A stretch of DNA of 64,000 nt. Source: Hyperoodon ampullatus (lineage: Eukaryota; Chordata; Mammalia; Artiodactyla; Ziphiidae). Shown piece after piece: positions 1 through 12,314 of this stretch. The stretch is taken from contig OX457070.1 in NCBI GenBank assembly GCA_949752795.1, positions 25,506,588-25,570,587 of the forward strand, read 5' to 3'. The notes under the pieces were generated by a model that made no database searches, was not told where the DNA came from, and saw only the letters and a program-made list of their open reading frames with translations. Every line of letters starts with the position of its first letter. Position 1 is the stretch's first letter. The translations under genes were made by a program, and so were the position numbers.

Positions 1-1704
1 TCACGCCACTCGCCGCAGGCAGAACTGCCTTGCTACGAAGTTTCAACGGGGAAAGAGAGGGGGCCGCTTCCGACCCTTTGACTGTGGCAGAAACTACACG
101 TACTATGCACACTGCAACTTTGATATTGGTGACCTAGTGCGAAAAGCACTATTTTCCCCACTGGAGAGCAGAAGGCCTGTGGTGTCAAATTTCCCTGAGA
201 CAGGTCTGTTCTCTGTCTTCTCTTCACAGCGAGAGTGCCTTCACGGAGAACAGAGTGTCCTTGGAGAAACAGAGAGCGTCCTGTGCATTCCAGGCGGCAT
301 CCCAGATCACCCATTGCGAAAGGGAAATCTCGACCTCTCTCCAGGGTTCAAAGGATCGATCGGATGGCCCATTCACACATTGAGGCGTTCAGCGGTTTTT
401 CCACTGCCTTCTGGAGAAGTACTGCTGGATCTCTAGTATGCTTGTCCTACGGCACCCAGGTCCTCACAGTGTCCCAGGGAATAACACTGCGTACAGGATC
501 ACCCTTCCTGGCTGACTGAGCAGCACCATGCTACCTAAGGCCTCCGGATCACCAATTGGAAAGCACTGTGAAAGGCAACCCTGTGCTTTTTCTCCAGAGA
601 GCTCGATGGCCAAAACATTCAACGGACTCCCAGAACACAGCACTAGCTCATCTTTCGTAGGTGTCATGTCAGTGGACCTCAGGGCAGAGAGTGAGCTGCA
701 AGGATAACACACTCCCCTGAGTGTCCGTTCCGGGTGCCCTCACTTGGCGGACCTCTGCCTATGCCACGCACAAAGTAGAGAGGCCCTGCAGTTTTCTAAA
801 TGTAGATAGATTCCCCTTGAACCCTAGTACGCTTATAGAAACTGCGAGGACACGTCGCAGCCTCCCCAAAGCCTTACGTCCCATACACCAGCCACACGTT
901 GCCCATCACAACTCACTCGGTTTCGAACTTCATCCAGGAAGTGTCCAGAGTGCCCCCTTCTGTCTGTTTTGGCTCGCTGGAAACTGAACGTACTCGGGCA
1001 GTTTGGAACGTGCAGCTTGGCAATGTATGTGCATGGTCGCACGTCCCAGCTGTAAGCAGGACCGCTGCAGCCTCCATGCCGCCTGAAATATAGTGCTGCT
1101 GCCAGTCTCACGTCCTGGATTGCCCTACGTAGGAAAAGGGCGTTTCCCTGAGGGCAATACGGTGCTTCCAGTTCCCTGCAAGAGGCATGGGAAAGGCGCC
1201 AATGCCTAAAGGGAAAACGACACTGCCTGCCAGGCTCTTACTATGGTCCATGTATTGCATTTGGAAGATTGGGCATACATCATTCGCCAGGAAAACCTAG
1301 TCCATGGAGTGCCTTCACGTTAGTGAGCTTCTCGGAACTCTGGGATTACTGCGACCTCCGCACCTCCCAGGAAAGAACACTGAGACCTGAGTAGCCCTTC
1401 CTGGGCGACTTCACAACCTTCAGGGATCTTGGGCCTCCGGGCATCTCTCCCTTAACGCGGAGTGGAAAGCAGCACACTGCTTCTTTCTTCTCTTCGTTGG
1501 AGAGCTAAGTGTCTGAGCTTTCGAAAGTCCACCCAAACACGGGCCCAGCAGGTCTTTTAAGTGAACGGCCAGTGGCTCACAGCACTGCACCAGGGCCACA
1601 ATGAGAAAACACGCTACTCAGTGTTTGTCTCGGGAAGCCTCACGGGCCGTCTCTCTAAGCCAAGCAGGCCGTTGACCTTCAAAGCAACCTGACAAAGGCA
1701 CGGT
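1..1704 (+). repeat. Unit U0 (partial; C-like middle, 8 bp insertion)
   Basis: The first 72 bases of this unit, including the TATA-like box, lie outside the window. The front is type 1 (GAGAGCAG, GGTCTG). The middle has AATAACACTGCG and the extra-T junction as in class C, but with ACAGGATC in place of ACAAGATC. Around 1488-1500 the pyrimidine run before TTCGTTGG is 8 bp longer than in all other units, making the interval to the next unit 1777 bp. Private substitutions include CCTAGTACGC near 830 and AGTGAACGGCC near 1560. Confidence 0.93.
1488..1500 (+). other. 8 bp pyrimidine insertion in U0
   Basis: Before CTTCGTTGG, U0 reads CTGCTTCTTTCTTCT where other units read CTGCTTT, adding eight bases of TTC-rich sequence. 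It looks like slippage of a short TTC/TCT run. It is the only length change above 1 bp that I noticed in the window. Exact placement within the run is ambiguous. Confidence 0.75.
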
Positions 1705-3472
1705 TTGCCCCTGAAACGCCCAGAGCCCTTTTATAAGGTGTGCGGGCGTTGAAGCCTAACCCAAGTCAGTGGGGACGTCACGCCACTCGCCGCAGGCAGA
1801 ACTGCCTGGCTACGAAGTTTCAACGGGGAAGGACAGGGGGCCGCTTCCGACCCTTTGACTGTGGCAGAAACTACACGTACTATGCACACTGCCACTTTGA
1901 TATTGGTGACCTAGTGCGAAAAGCACTATTTTCCCCACTGGAGGGCAGAAGGCCTGTGGTGTCAAATTTCCCTGAGACAGGGCTGTTCTCTGTCTTCTCT
2001 TCACAGCGAGAGTGCCTTCACGGAGAACAGAGTGTCCTTGGAGAAACAGAGAGCGTCCTGTGCATTCCAGGCGGCATCCCAGATCACCCATTGCGAAAGG
2101 GAAATCTCGACCTCTCTCCAGGGTTCAAAGGATCGATCGGATGGCCCATTCACACATTGAGGCGTTCAGCGGTTTTTCCACTGCCTTCTGGAGAAGTACT
2201 GCTGGATCTCTAGTATGCTTGTCCTACGGCACCCAGGTCCTCACAGTGTCCCAGGGAACAACACTGCGTACAGGATCACCCTTCCTGGCTGACTGAGCAG
2301 CACCATGCTACCTAAGGCCTCCGGATCACCAATTGGAAAGCACTGTGAAAGGCAACCCTGTGCTTTTTCTCCAGAGAGCTCGATGGCCAAAACATTCAAT
2401 GGACTGCCAGAACACAGCACTAGCTCGTCTTTCGTAGGTGTCATGTCAGTGGACCTCAGGGCAGAGAGTGAGCTGCAAGGATGACACACTCCCCTAAGTG
2501 TCCTTTCCGGGTGCCCTCACTTGGAGGACCTCTGCCTATGCCACGCACAAAGTAGAGAGGCCCTGCAGTTTTCTAAATGTAGATAGATTCCCCTTGAACC
2601 CTACTACACTTATAGAAACTGCGAGGACACGTCGCAGCCTCCCCAAAGCCTTACGTCCCATACACCAGCCACACGTTGCCCATCACAACTCACTCGGTTT
2701 CGAACTTCATCCAGGAAGTGTCCAGAGTGCCCCTTCTGTCTGTTTTGGCTCGCTGGAAACTGAACGTACTCGGGCAGTTTGGAACGTGCAGCTTGGCAAT
2801 GTATGTGCATGGTCGCACGTCCCAGCTGTAAGCAGGACCGCTGCAGCCTCCATGCCGCCTGAAATATAGTGCTGCTGCCAGTCTCACGTCCTGGATTGCC
2901 CTACGTAGGAAAAGGGCGTTTCCCTGAGGGCAATACGGTGCTTCCAGTTCCCTGCAAGAGGCATGGGAAAGGCGCCAATGCCTAAAGGGAAAACGACACT
3001 GCCTGCCAGGCTCTTACTATGGTTCATGTATTGCATTAGGAAGATTGGGCATACATCATTCGCCAGGAAAACCTAGTCCATGGAGTGCCTTCACGTTAGT
3101 GAGCTTCTCGGAACTCTGGGATTACTGCGACCTCCGCACCTCCCAGGAAAGAACACTGAGACCTGAGTAGCCCTTCCTGGGCGACTTCACAACCCTCAGG
3201 GATCTTGGGCCTCCGGGCATCTCTCCCTTAACGCGTAGTGGAAAGCAGCACACTGCTTTCTTCGTTGGAGAGCTAAGTGTCTGAGCTTTCGAAAGTCCAC
3301 CCAAACACGGGCCCAGCAGGTCTTTTAAGTGTACGGCCAGTGGCTCACAGCACTGCACCAGGGCCACAATGAGAAAACACGCTCGTCAGTGTTTGTCTCG
3401 GGAAGCCTCACGGGCCATCTCTCTAAGCCAAGCAGGCCGTTGACCTTCGAAGCAACCTGACAAAGGCACGGT
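1705..3472 (+). repeat. Unit U1 (divergent, type 2 front)
   Basis: The TATA block and CTCF-like core are type 2, while the acceptor-like site keeps CAGCGAGAG. Private changes include CGTTGAAGCC (a lost CpG), ACTGCCACTTTG, CAATGGACTGCC, TGTCCTTTCC and loss of one C in the five-C run near 2730. That loss joins two short frames into a 123-codon frame, which I regard as chance. GCCTGGCTAC is shared only with distant U18. Confidence 0.93.
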
Positions 3473-5240
3473 TTGCCCCTGAAACGCCCAGAGCCCTTTT
3501 ATAAGATGTACGGGCGTCGAGGCCGAACCCAAGTCAGTGGGGACGTCACGCCACTCTCCGCAGGCAGAACTGCCTTGCTACGAAGTTTCAATGGGGAAAG
3601 CGAGGGGGCCGCTTCCGACCCTTTGACTGTGGCAGAAACTACACGTACTATGCACACTGCAACTTTGATATTGGTGACCTAGTGCGAAAAGCACTATTTT
3701 CCCCACTGGAGAGCAGAAGGCCTGTGGTGTCAAATTTCCCTGAGACAGGTCTGTTCTCTGTCTTCTCTTCACAGCGAGAGTGCCTTCACGGAGAACAGAG
3801 TGTCCTTGGAGAAACAGAGAGCGTCCTGTGCATTCCAGGCGGCATCCCAGATCACCCATTGCGAAAGGGAAATCTCGACCTCTCTCCAGGGTTCAAAGGA
3901 TCGATCGGATGGCCCATTCACACATTGAGGCGTTCAGCGGTTTTTCCACTGCCTTCTGGAGAAGTACTGCTGGATCTCTAGTATGCTTGTCCTACGGCAC
4001 CCAGGTCCTCACAGTGTCCTAGGGAACAACACTGCGTACAGGATCACCCTTCCTGGCTGTCTGAGCAGCACCATGCTACCTAAGGCCTCCGGATCACCAA
4101 TTGGAAAGCACTGTGAAAGGCAACCCTGTGCTTTTTCTCCAGAGAGCTCGATGGCCAAAACATTCAACGGACTCCCAGAACACAGCACTAGCTCGTCTTT
4201 CGTAGGTGTCATGTCAGTGGACCTCAGGGCAGAGAGTGAGCTGCAAGGATAACACACTTCCCTAAGTGTCCGTTCCGGGTGCCCTTACTTGGCGGACCTC
4301 TGCCTATGCCACGCACAAAGTAGAGAGACCCTGCAGTTTTCTAAATGTAGATAGATCCCCCTGAACCCTACTACGCTTAGAGAAACTGCGAGGACACGTC
4401 GCAGCCTCCCCAAAGCCTTACGTCCCATACACCAGCCACAGGTTGCCCATCACAACTCACTCGGTTTCGAACTTCATCCAGGAAGTGTCCAGAGTGCCCC
4501 CTTCTGTCTGTTTTGGCTCGCTGGAAACTGAACGTACTCGGGCAGTTTGGAACGTGCAGCTTGGCAATGTATGTGCATGGTCACACGTCCCAGCTGTAAG
4601 CAGGACGGCTGCAGCCTCCATGCCGCCTGAAATATAGTGCTGCTGCCAGTCTCACGTCCTGGATTGCCCTACGTAGGAAAAGGGCGTTTCCCTGAGGGCA
4701 ATACGGTGCTTCCGGTTGCCTGCAAGAGGCATGGGAAAGGCGCCAATGCCTAAAGGGAAAACGACACTGCCTGCCAGGCTCTTACTATGGTCCATGTATT
4801 ACATTTGGAAGACTGGGCATACATCATTCGCCAGGAAAACCTCGTCCATGGAGTGCCTTCACGTTAGTGAGCTTCTCGGAACTCTGGGATTACTGCGTCC
4901 TCCGCACCTCCCAGGAAAGAAAACTGAGACCTGAGTAGCCCTTCCTGGGCGACTTCACAACCCTCAGGGATCTTGGGCCTCCGGGCATCGCTCCCTTAAC
5001 GCGGAGTGGAAAGCAGCCCACTGCTTTCTTCGTTGGAGAGCTAAGTGTCTGAGCTTTCGAAAGTCCACCCAAACACGGGCCCAGCAGGTCTTTTAAGTGT
5101 ACGGCCAGTGGCTCACAGCACTGCACCAGGGCCACAATGAGAAAACACGCTCCTCAGGGTTTGTCTCGGGAAGCCTCACTGGCCGTCTCCCTAAGGCAAG
5201 CAGGCCGTTGACCTTCGAAGCAACCTGACAAAGGCACGGT
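3473..5240 (+). repeat. Unit U2 (A-like, B-type end)
   Basis: CCTAGGG, CTGTCTGAGC and TTCCGGTTGCC place it in class A. It lacks the A-specific GGCAAAACCC, and its end reads TCTCCCTAAGGC as in class B. It is followed directly by a C-like unit, so no B unit is present. Private changes include CAATGGGGAAAGCG, CACAGGTTGCC, GGTCACACG and GTATTACATTTGG. Confidence 0.9.
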
Positions 5241-7009
5241 TTGCCCCTGAAACGCCCAGAGCCCTTTTATAAGATGTACGGGCGTCGAGGCCGAACCCAA
5301 GTCAGTGGGGACGTCACGCCACTCTCCGCAGGCAGAACTGCCTTGCTACGAAGTTTCAACGGGGAAAGAGAGGGGGCCGCTTCCGACCCTTTGACTGTGG
5401 CAGAAACTACACGTACTATGCACACTGCAACTTTGATATTGGTGACCTAGTGCGAAAAGCACTATTTTCCCCACTGGAGAGCAGAAGGCCTGTGGTGTCA
5501 AATTTCCCTGAGACAGGTCTGTTCTCTGTCTTCTCTTCACAGCGAGAGTGCCTTCACGGAGAACAGAGTGTCCTTGGAGAAACAGAGAGCGTCCTGTGCA
5601 TTCCAGGCGGCATCCCAGATCACCCATTGCGAAAGGGAAATCTCGACCTCTCTCCAGGGTTCAAAGGATCGATCGGATGGCCCATTCACACATTGAGGCG
5701 TTCAGCGGTTTTTCCACTGCCTTCTGGAGAAGTACTGCTGGATCTCTAGTATGCTTGTCCTACGGCACCCAGGTCCTCACAGTGTCCCAGGGAATAACAC
5801 TGCGTACAGGATCACCCTTCCTGGCTGACTGAGCAGCACCATGCTACCTAAGGCCTCCGGATCACCAATTGGAAAGCACTGTGAAAGGCAACCCTGTGCT
5901 TTTTCTCCAGAGAGCTCGATGGCCAAAACATTCAACGGACTCCCAGAACACAGCACTAGCTCATCTTTCGTAGGTGTCATGTCAGTGGACCTCAGGGCAG
6001 AGAGTGAGCTGCAAGGATAACACACTCCCCTGAGTGTCCGTTCCGGGTGCCCTCACTTGGCGGACCTCTGCCTATGCCACGCACAAAGTAGAGAGGCCCT
6101 GCAGTTTTCTAAATGTAGATAGATTCCCCTTGAACCCTACTACGCTTATAGAAACTGCGAGGACACGTCGCAGCCACCCCAAAGCCTTACGTCCCATACA
6201 CCAGCCACACGTTGCCCATCACAACTCACTCGGTTTCGAACTTCATCTGGGAAGTGTCCAGAGTGCCCCCTTCTGTCTGTTTTGGCTCGCTGGAAACTGA
6301 ACGTACTCGGGCAGTTTGGAACGTGCAGCTTGGCAATGTATGTGCATGGTCGCACGTCCCAGCTGTAAGCAGGACCGCTGCAGCCTCCATGCCGCCTGAA
6401 ATATAGTGCTGCTGCCAGTCTCACGTCCTGGATTGCCCTACGTAGGAAAAGGGCGTTTCCCTGAGGGCAATACGGTGCTTCCAGTTCCCTGCAAGAGGCA
6501 TGGGAAAGGCGCCAATCCCTAAAGGGAAAACGACACTGCCTGCCAGGCTCTTACCATGGTCCATGTATTGCATTTGGAAGATTGGGCATACATCATTCAC
6601 CAGGAAAACCTAGTCCATGGAGTGCCTTCACGTTAGTGAGCTTCTCGGAACTCTGGGATTACTGTGTCCTCCGCACCTCCCAGGAAAGAACACTGAGACC
6701 TGAGTAGCCCTTCCTGGGCGACTTCACAACCCTCAGGGATCTTGGTCCTCCGGGCATCTCTCCCTTAACGCGGAGTGGAAAGCAGCCCACTGCTTTCTTC
6801 GTTGGAGAGCTAAGTGTCTGAGCTTTCGAAAGTCCACCCAAACACGGGCCCAGCAGGTCTTTTAAGTGTACGGCCAGTGGCTCACAGCACTGCACCAGGG
6901 CCACAATGAGAAAACACGCTCCTCAGTGTTTGACTCGGGAAGCCTCACGGGCCGTCTCTCTAAGCCAAGCAGGCCGTTGACCTTCGAAGCAACCTGACAA
7001 AGGCACGGT
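5241..7009 (+). repeat. Unit U3 (C-like)
   Basis: It carries AATAACACTGCG, CTCATCTTTCG, CATCTGGG, CAATCCCT, TACCATGG, CTTGGTCC and TGTTTGACTCGG of class C. It keeps ACAGGATC and GCGGAGTGG where the later C copies have ACAAGATC and GCGTAGTGG. It may be an older form of C. Length is 1769 bp. Confidence 0.9.
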
Positions 7010-8777
7010 TTGCCCCTGAAACGCCCAGAGCCCTTTTATAAGATGTACGGGCGTCGAGGCAAAACCCAAGTCAGTGGGGACGTCACGCCACTCTCCGCAG
7101 GCAGAACTGCCTTGCTACGAAGTTTCAACGGGGAAAGAGAGGGGGCCGCTTCCGACCCTTTGACTGTGGCAGAAACTACACGTACTATGCACACTGCAAC
7201 TTTGATATTGGTGACCTAGTGCGAAAAGCACTATTTTCCCCACTGGAGAGCAGAAGGCCTGTGGTGTCAAATTTCCCTGAGACAGGTCTGTTCTCTGTCT
7301 TCTCTTCACAGCGAGAGTGCCTTCACGGAGAACAGAGTGTCCTTGGAGAAACAGAGAGCGTCCTGTGCATTCCAGGCGGCATCCCAGATCACCCATTGCG
7401 AAAGGGAAATCTCGACCTCTCTCCAGGGTTCAAAGGATCGATCGGATGGCCCATTCACACATTGAGGCGTTCAGCGGTTTTTCCACTGCCTTCTGGAGAA
7501 GTACTGCTGGATCTCTAGTATGCTTGATCTACGGCACCCTGGTCCTCACAGTGTCCTAGGGAACAACACTGCGTACAGGATCACCCTTCCTGGCTGTCTG
7601 AGCAGCACCATGCTACCTAAGGCCTCCGGATCACCAATTGGAAAGCACTGTGAAAGGCAACCCTGTGCTTTTTCTCCAGAGAGCTCGATGGCCAAAACAT
7701 TCAACGGACTCCCAGAACACAGCACTAGCTCGTCTTTCGTAGGTGTCATGTCAGTGGACCTCAGGGCAGAGAGTGAGCTGCAAGGATAACACACTTCCCT
7801 AAGTGTCCGTTCCGGGTGCCCTTACTTGGCGGACCTCTGCCTATGCCACGCACAAAGTAGAGAGGCCCTGCAGTTTTCTAAATGTAGATAGATCCCCCTG
7901 AACCCTACTACGCTTAGAGAAACTGCGAGGACACGTCGCAGCCTCCCCAAAGCCTTACGTCCCATACACCAGCCACACGTTGCCCATCACAACTCACTCG
8001 GTTTCGAACTTCATCCAGGAAGTGTCCAGAGTGCCCCCTTCTGTCTGTTTTGGCTCGCTGGAAACTGAACGTACTCGGGCAGTTTGGAACGTGCAGCTTG
8101 GCAATGTATGTGCATGGTCGCACGTCCCAGCTGTAAGCAGGACGGCTGCAGCCTCCATGCCGCCTGAAATATAGTGCTGCTGCCAGTCTCACGTCCTGGA
8201 TTGCCCTACGTAGGAAAAGGGCGTTTCCCTGAGGGCAATATGGTGCTTCCGGTTGCCTGCAAGAGGCATGGGAAAGGCGCCAATGCCTAAAGGGAAAACG
8301 ACACTGCCTGCCAGGCTCTTACTATGGTCCATGTATTGCATTTGGAAGACTGGGCATACATCATTCGCCAGGAAAACCTAGTCCATGGAGTGCCTTCACG
8401 TTAGTGAGCTTCTCGGAACTCTGGGATTACTGCGTCCTCCGCACCTCCCAGGAAAGAACACTGAGACCTGAGTAGCCCTTCCTGGGCGACTTCACAACCC
8501 TCAGGGATCTTGGGCCTCCGGGCATCGCTCCCTTAACGCGGAGTGGAAAGCAGCCCACTGCTTTCTTCGTTGGAGAGCTAAGTGTCTGAGCTTTCGAAAG
8601 TCCACCCAAACACGGGCCCAGCAGGTCTTTTAAGTGTACGGCCAGTGGCTCACAGCACTGCACCAGGGCCACAATGAGAAAACACGCTCCTCAGGGTTTG
8701 TCTCGGGAAGCCTCACTGGCCGTCTCACTAAGGCAAGCAGGCCGTTGACCTTCGAAGCAACCTGACAAAGGCACGGT
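7010..8777 (+). repeat. Unit U4 (class A)
   Basis: It opens the first complete trimer and has all A markers, including GGCAAAACCC, CCTAGGG, AATATGGTGC and TCTCACTAAGGC. Private changes are CTTGATCTACGG and CACCCTGGTCC near 7524-7543. Confidence 0.93.
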
Positions 8778-10545
8778 TTGCCCCTGAAACGCCCAGAGCC
8801 CTTTTATAAGATGTACGGGCGTCGAGGCCGAACCCAAGTCAGTGGGGACGTCACGCCACTCGCCGCAGGCAGAACTGCCTTGCTACGAAGTTTCAACGGG
8901 GAAAGAGAGGGGGCCGCTTCCGACCCTTTGACTGTGGCAGAAACTACACGTACTATGCACACTGCAACTTTGATATTGGTGACCTAGTGCGAAAAGCACT
9001 ATTTTCCCCACTGGAGAGCAGAAGGCCTGTGGTGTCAAATTTCCCTGAGACAGGTCTGTTCTCTGTCTTCTCTTCACAGCGAGAGTGCCTTCACGGAGAA
9101 CAGAGTGTCCTTGGAGAAACAGAGAGCGTCCTGTGCATTCCAGGCGGCATCCCAGATCACCCATTGCGAAAGGGAAATCTCGACCTCTCTCCAGGGTTCA
9201 AAGGATCGATCGGATGGCCCATTCACACATTGAGGCGTTCAGCGGTTTTTCCACTGCCTTCTGGAGAAGTACTGCTGGATCTCTAGTATGCTTGTCCTAC
9301 GGCACCCAGGTCCTCACAGTGTCCCAGGGAACAATACTGCGTACAGGATCACCCTTCGTGGCTGACTGAGCAGCACCATGCTACCTAAGGCCTCCGGATC
9401 ACCAATTGGAAAGCACTGTGAAAGGCAACCCTGTGCTTTTTCTCCAGAGAGCTCGATGGCCAAAACATTCAACGGACTCCCAGAACACAGCACTAGCTCG
9501 TCTTTCGTAGGTGTCATGTCAGTGGACCTCAGGGCAGAGAGTGAGCTGCAAGGATAACACACTTCCCTAAGTGTCCGTTCCGGGTGCCCTTACTTGGCGG
9601 ACCTCTGCCTATGCCACGCACAAAGTAGAGAGGCCCTGCAGTTTTCTAAATGTAGATAGATCCCCCTGAACCCTACTACGCTTAGAGAAACTGCGAGGAC
9701 ACGTCGCAGCCTCCCCAAAGCCTTACGTCCCATACACCAGCCACACGTTGCCCATCACAACTCACTCGGTTTCGAACTTCATCCAGGAAGTGTCCAGAGT
9801 GCCCCCTTCTGTCTGTTTTGGCTCGCTGGAAACTGAACGTACTCGGGCAGTTTGGAACGTGCAGCTTGGCAATGTATGTGCATGGTCGCACGTCCCAGCT
9901 GTAAGCAGGACGGCTGCAGCCTCCATGCCGCCTGAAATATAGTGCTGCTGCCAGTCTCACGTCCTGGATTGCCCTACGTAGGAAAAGGGCGTTTCCCTGA
10001 GGGCAATACGGTGCTTCCAGTTCCCTGCAAGAGGCATGGGAAAGGCGCCAATGCCTAAAGGGAAAACGACACTGCCTGCCAGGCTCTTACTATGGTCCAT
10101 GTATTGCATTTGGAAGACTGGGCATACATCATTCGCCAGGAAAACCTAGTCCATGGAGTGCCTTCACGTTAGTGAGCTTCTCGGAACTCTGGGATTACTG
10201 CGTCCTCCGCACCTCCCAGGAAAGAACACTGAGACCTGAGTAGCCCTTCCTGGGCGACTTCACAACCCTCAGGGATCTTGGGCCTCCGGGCATCGCTCCC
10301 TTAACGCGGAGTGGAAAGCAGCCCACTGCTTTCTTCGTTGGAGAGCTAAGTGTCTGAGCTTTCGAAAGTCCACCCAAACACGGGCCCAGCAGGTCTTTTA
10401 AGTGTACGGCCAGTGGCTCACAGCACTGCACCAGGGCCACAATGAGAAAACACGCTCCTCAGGGTTTGTCTCGGGAAGCCTCACTGGCCGTCTCCCTAAG
10501 GCAAGCAGGCCGTTGACCTTCGAAGCAACCTGACAAAGGCACGGT
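8778..10545 (+). repeat. Unit U5 (class B)
   Basis: B markers are ACTCGCCGC, AACAATACTGCG, CCTTCGTGGCTG and the TCTCCCTAAGGC end. It appears essentially identical to U8 and U12 by eye. Confidence 0.93.
9008..9021 (+). promoter_or_regulatory. CTCF-core-like motif, damaged form (type 1 units)
   Basis: The same position in U5 reads CCACTGGAGAGCAG. One G to A change alters the GGC triplet that CTCF zinc fingers contact most strongly. The damaged form is found in U0, U2-U14 and U16. It is listed as the counterpart of the intact site at 35533-35546; I expect weak or no binding. Confidence 0.35.
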
Positions 10546-12314
10546 TTGCCCCTGAAACGCCCAGAGCCCTTTTATAAGATGTACGGGCGTCGAGGCCGAA
10601 CCCAAGTCAGTGGGGACGTCACGCCACTCTCCGCAGGCAGAACTGCCTTGCTACGAAGTTTCAACGGGGAAAGAGAGGGGGCCGCTTCCGACCCTTTGAC
10701 TGTGGCAGAAACTACACGTACTATGCACACTGCAACTTTGATATTGGTGACCTAGTGCGAAAAGCACTATTTTCCCCACTGGAGAGCAGAAGGCCTGTGG
10801 TGTCAAATTTCCCTGAGACAGGTCTGTTCTCTGTCTTCTCTTCACAGCGAGAGTGCCTTCACGGAGAACAGAGTGTCCTTGGAGAAACAGAGAGCGTCCT
10901 GTGCATTCCAGGCGGCATCCCAGATCACCCATTGCGAAAGGGAAATCTCGACCTCTCTCCAGGGTTCAAAGGATCGATCGGATGGCCCATTCACACATTG
11001 AGGCGTTCAGCGGTTTTTCCACTGCCTTCTGGAGAAGTACTGCTGGATCTCTAGTATGCTTGTCCTACGGCACCCAGGTCCTCACAGTGTCCCAGGGAAT
11101 AACACTGCGTACAAGATCACCCTTCCTGGCTGACTGAGCAGCACCATGCTACCTAAGGCCTCCGGATCACCAATTGGAAAGCACTGTGAAAGGCAACCCT
11201 GTGCTTTTTCTCCAGAGAGCTCGATGGCCAAAACATTCAACGGACTCCCAGAACACAGCACTAGCTCATCTTTCGTAGGTGTCATGTCAGTGGACCTCAG
11301 GGCAGAGAGTGAGCTGCAAGGATAACACACTCCCCTGAGTGTCCGTTCCGGGTGCCCTCACTTGGCGGACCTCTGCCTATGCCACGCACAAAGTAGAGAG
11401 GCCCTGCAGTTTTCTAAATGTAGATAGATTCCCCTTGAACCCTACTACGCTTATAGAAACTGCGAGGACACGTCGCAGCCACCCCAAAGCCTTACGTCCC
11501 ATACACCAGCCACACGTTGCCCATCACAACTCACTTGGTTTCGAACTTCATCTGGGAAGTGTCCAGAGTGCCCCCTTCTGTCTGTTTTGGCTCGCTGGAA
11601 ACTGAACGTACTCGGGCAGTTTGGAACGTGCAGCTTGGCAATGTATGTGCATGGTCGCACGTCCCAGCTGTAAGCAGGACCGCTGCAGCCTCCATGCCGC
11701 CTGAAATATAGTGCTGCTGCCAGTCTCACGTCCTGGATTGCCCTACGTAGGAAAAGGGCGTTTCCCTGAGGGCAATACGGTGCTTCCAGTTCCCTGCAAG
11801 AGGCATGGGAAAGGCGCCAATCCCTAAAGGGAAAACGACACTGCCTGCCAGGCTCTTACCATGGTCCATGTATTGCATTTGGAAGATTGGGCATACATCA
11901 TTCACCAGGAAAACCTAGTCCATGGAGTGCCTTCACGTTAGTGAGCTTCTCGGAACTCTGGGATTACTGTGTCCTCCGCACCTCCCAGGAAAGAACACTG
12001 AGACCTGAGTAGCCCTTCCTGGGCGACTTCACAACCCTCAGGGATCTTGGTCCTCCGGGCATCTCTCCCTTAACGCGTAGTGGAAAGCAGCCCACTGCTT
12101 TCTTCGTTGGAGAGCTAAGTGTCTGAGCTTTCGAAAGTCCACCCAAACACGGGCCCAGCAGGTCTTTTAAGTGTACGGCCAGTGGCTCACAGCACTGCAC
12201 CAGGGCCACAATGAGAAAACACGCTCCTCAGTGTTTGACTCGGGAAGCCTCACGGGCCGTCTCTCTAAGCCAAGCAGGCCGTTGACCTTCGAAGCAACCT
12301 GACAAAGGCACGGT
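10546..12314 (+). repeat. Unit U6 (class C)
   Basis: This is a complete C copy with TACAAGATC, CACTTGGTTTCG, CATCTGGG, CAATCCCT, CTTGGTCC and GCGTAGTGG. The extra T near its middle makes it 1769 bp and closes a 5305 bp trimer. Confidence 0.93.

Larger units (their letters stand above)
1..3472 (+). repeat. Left zone: two divergent units outside both HORs
   Basis: U0 and U1 fit neither the trimeric nor the dimeric pattern. U0 has a type 1 front and a C-like middle, but lacks the C back-half markers. U1 has a type 2 front like the units 30 kb to the right. Both carry more private changes than units inside the HOR domains, which suggests they are less often homogenised. Whether this marks an array edge or another HOR variant further left cannot be seen here. 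Confidence 0.7.

Noticed and set aside
1740..2213. 157-codon plus-strand frame, present in most type 2 units
   Set aside because: It begins at GTG and has no internal ATG start, matches no family I know, is absent as a full frame from type 1 units and overlaps the TATA and acceptor-like elements. It is best explained as a chance frame in a GC-rich repeat.
4443..4637. 64-codon plus-strand frame repeated in nearly every unit, with a 92-codon minus frame opposite
   Set aside because: Both are short, use alternative starts in most units, overlap each other on opposite strands and show no recognisable motif.
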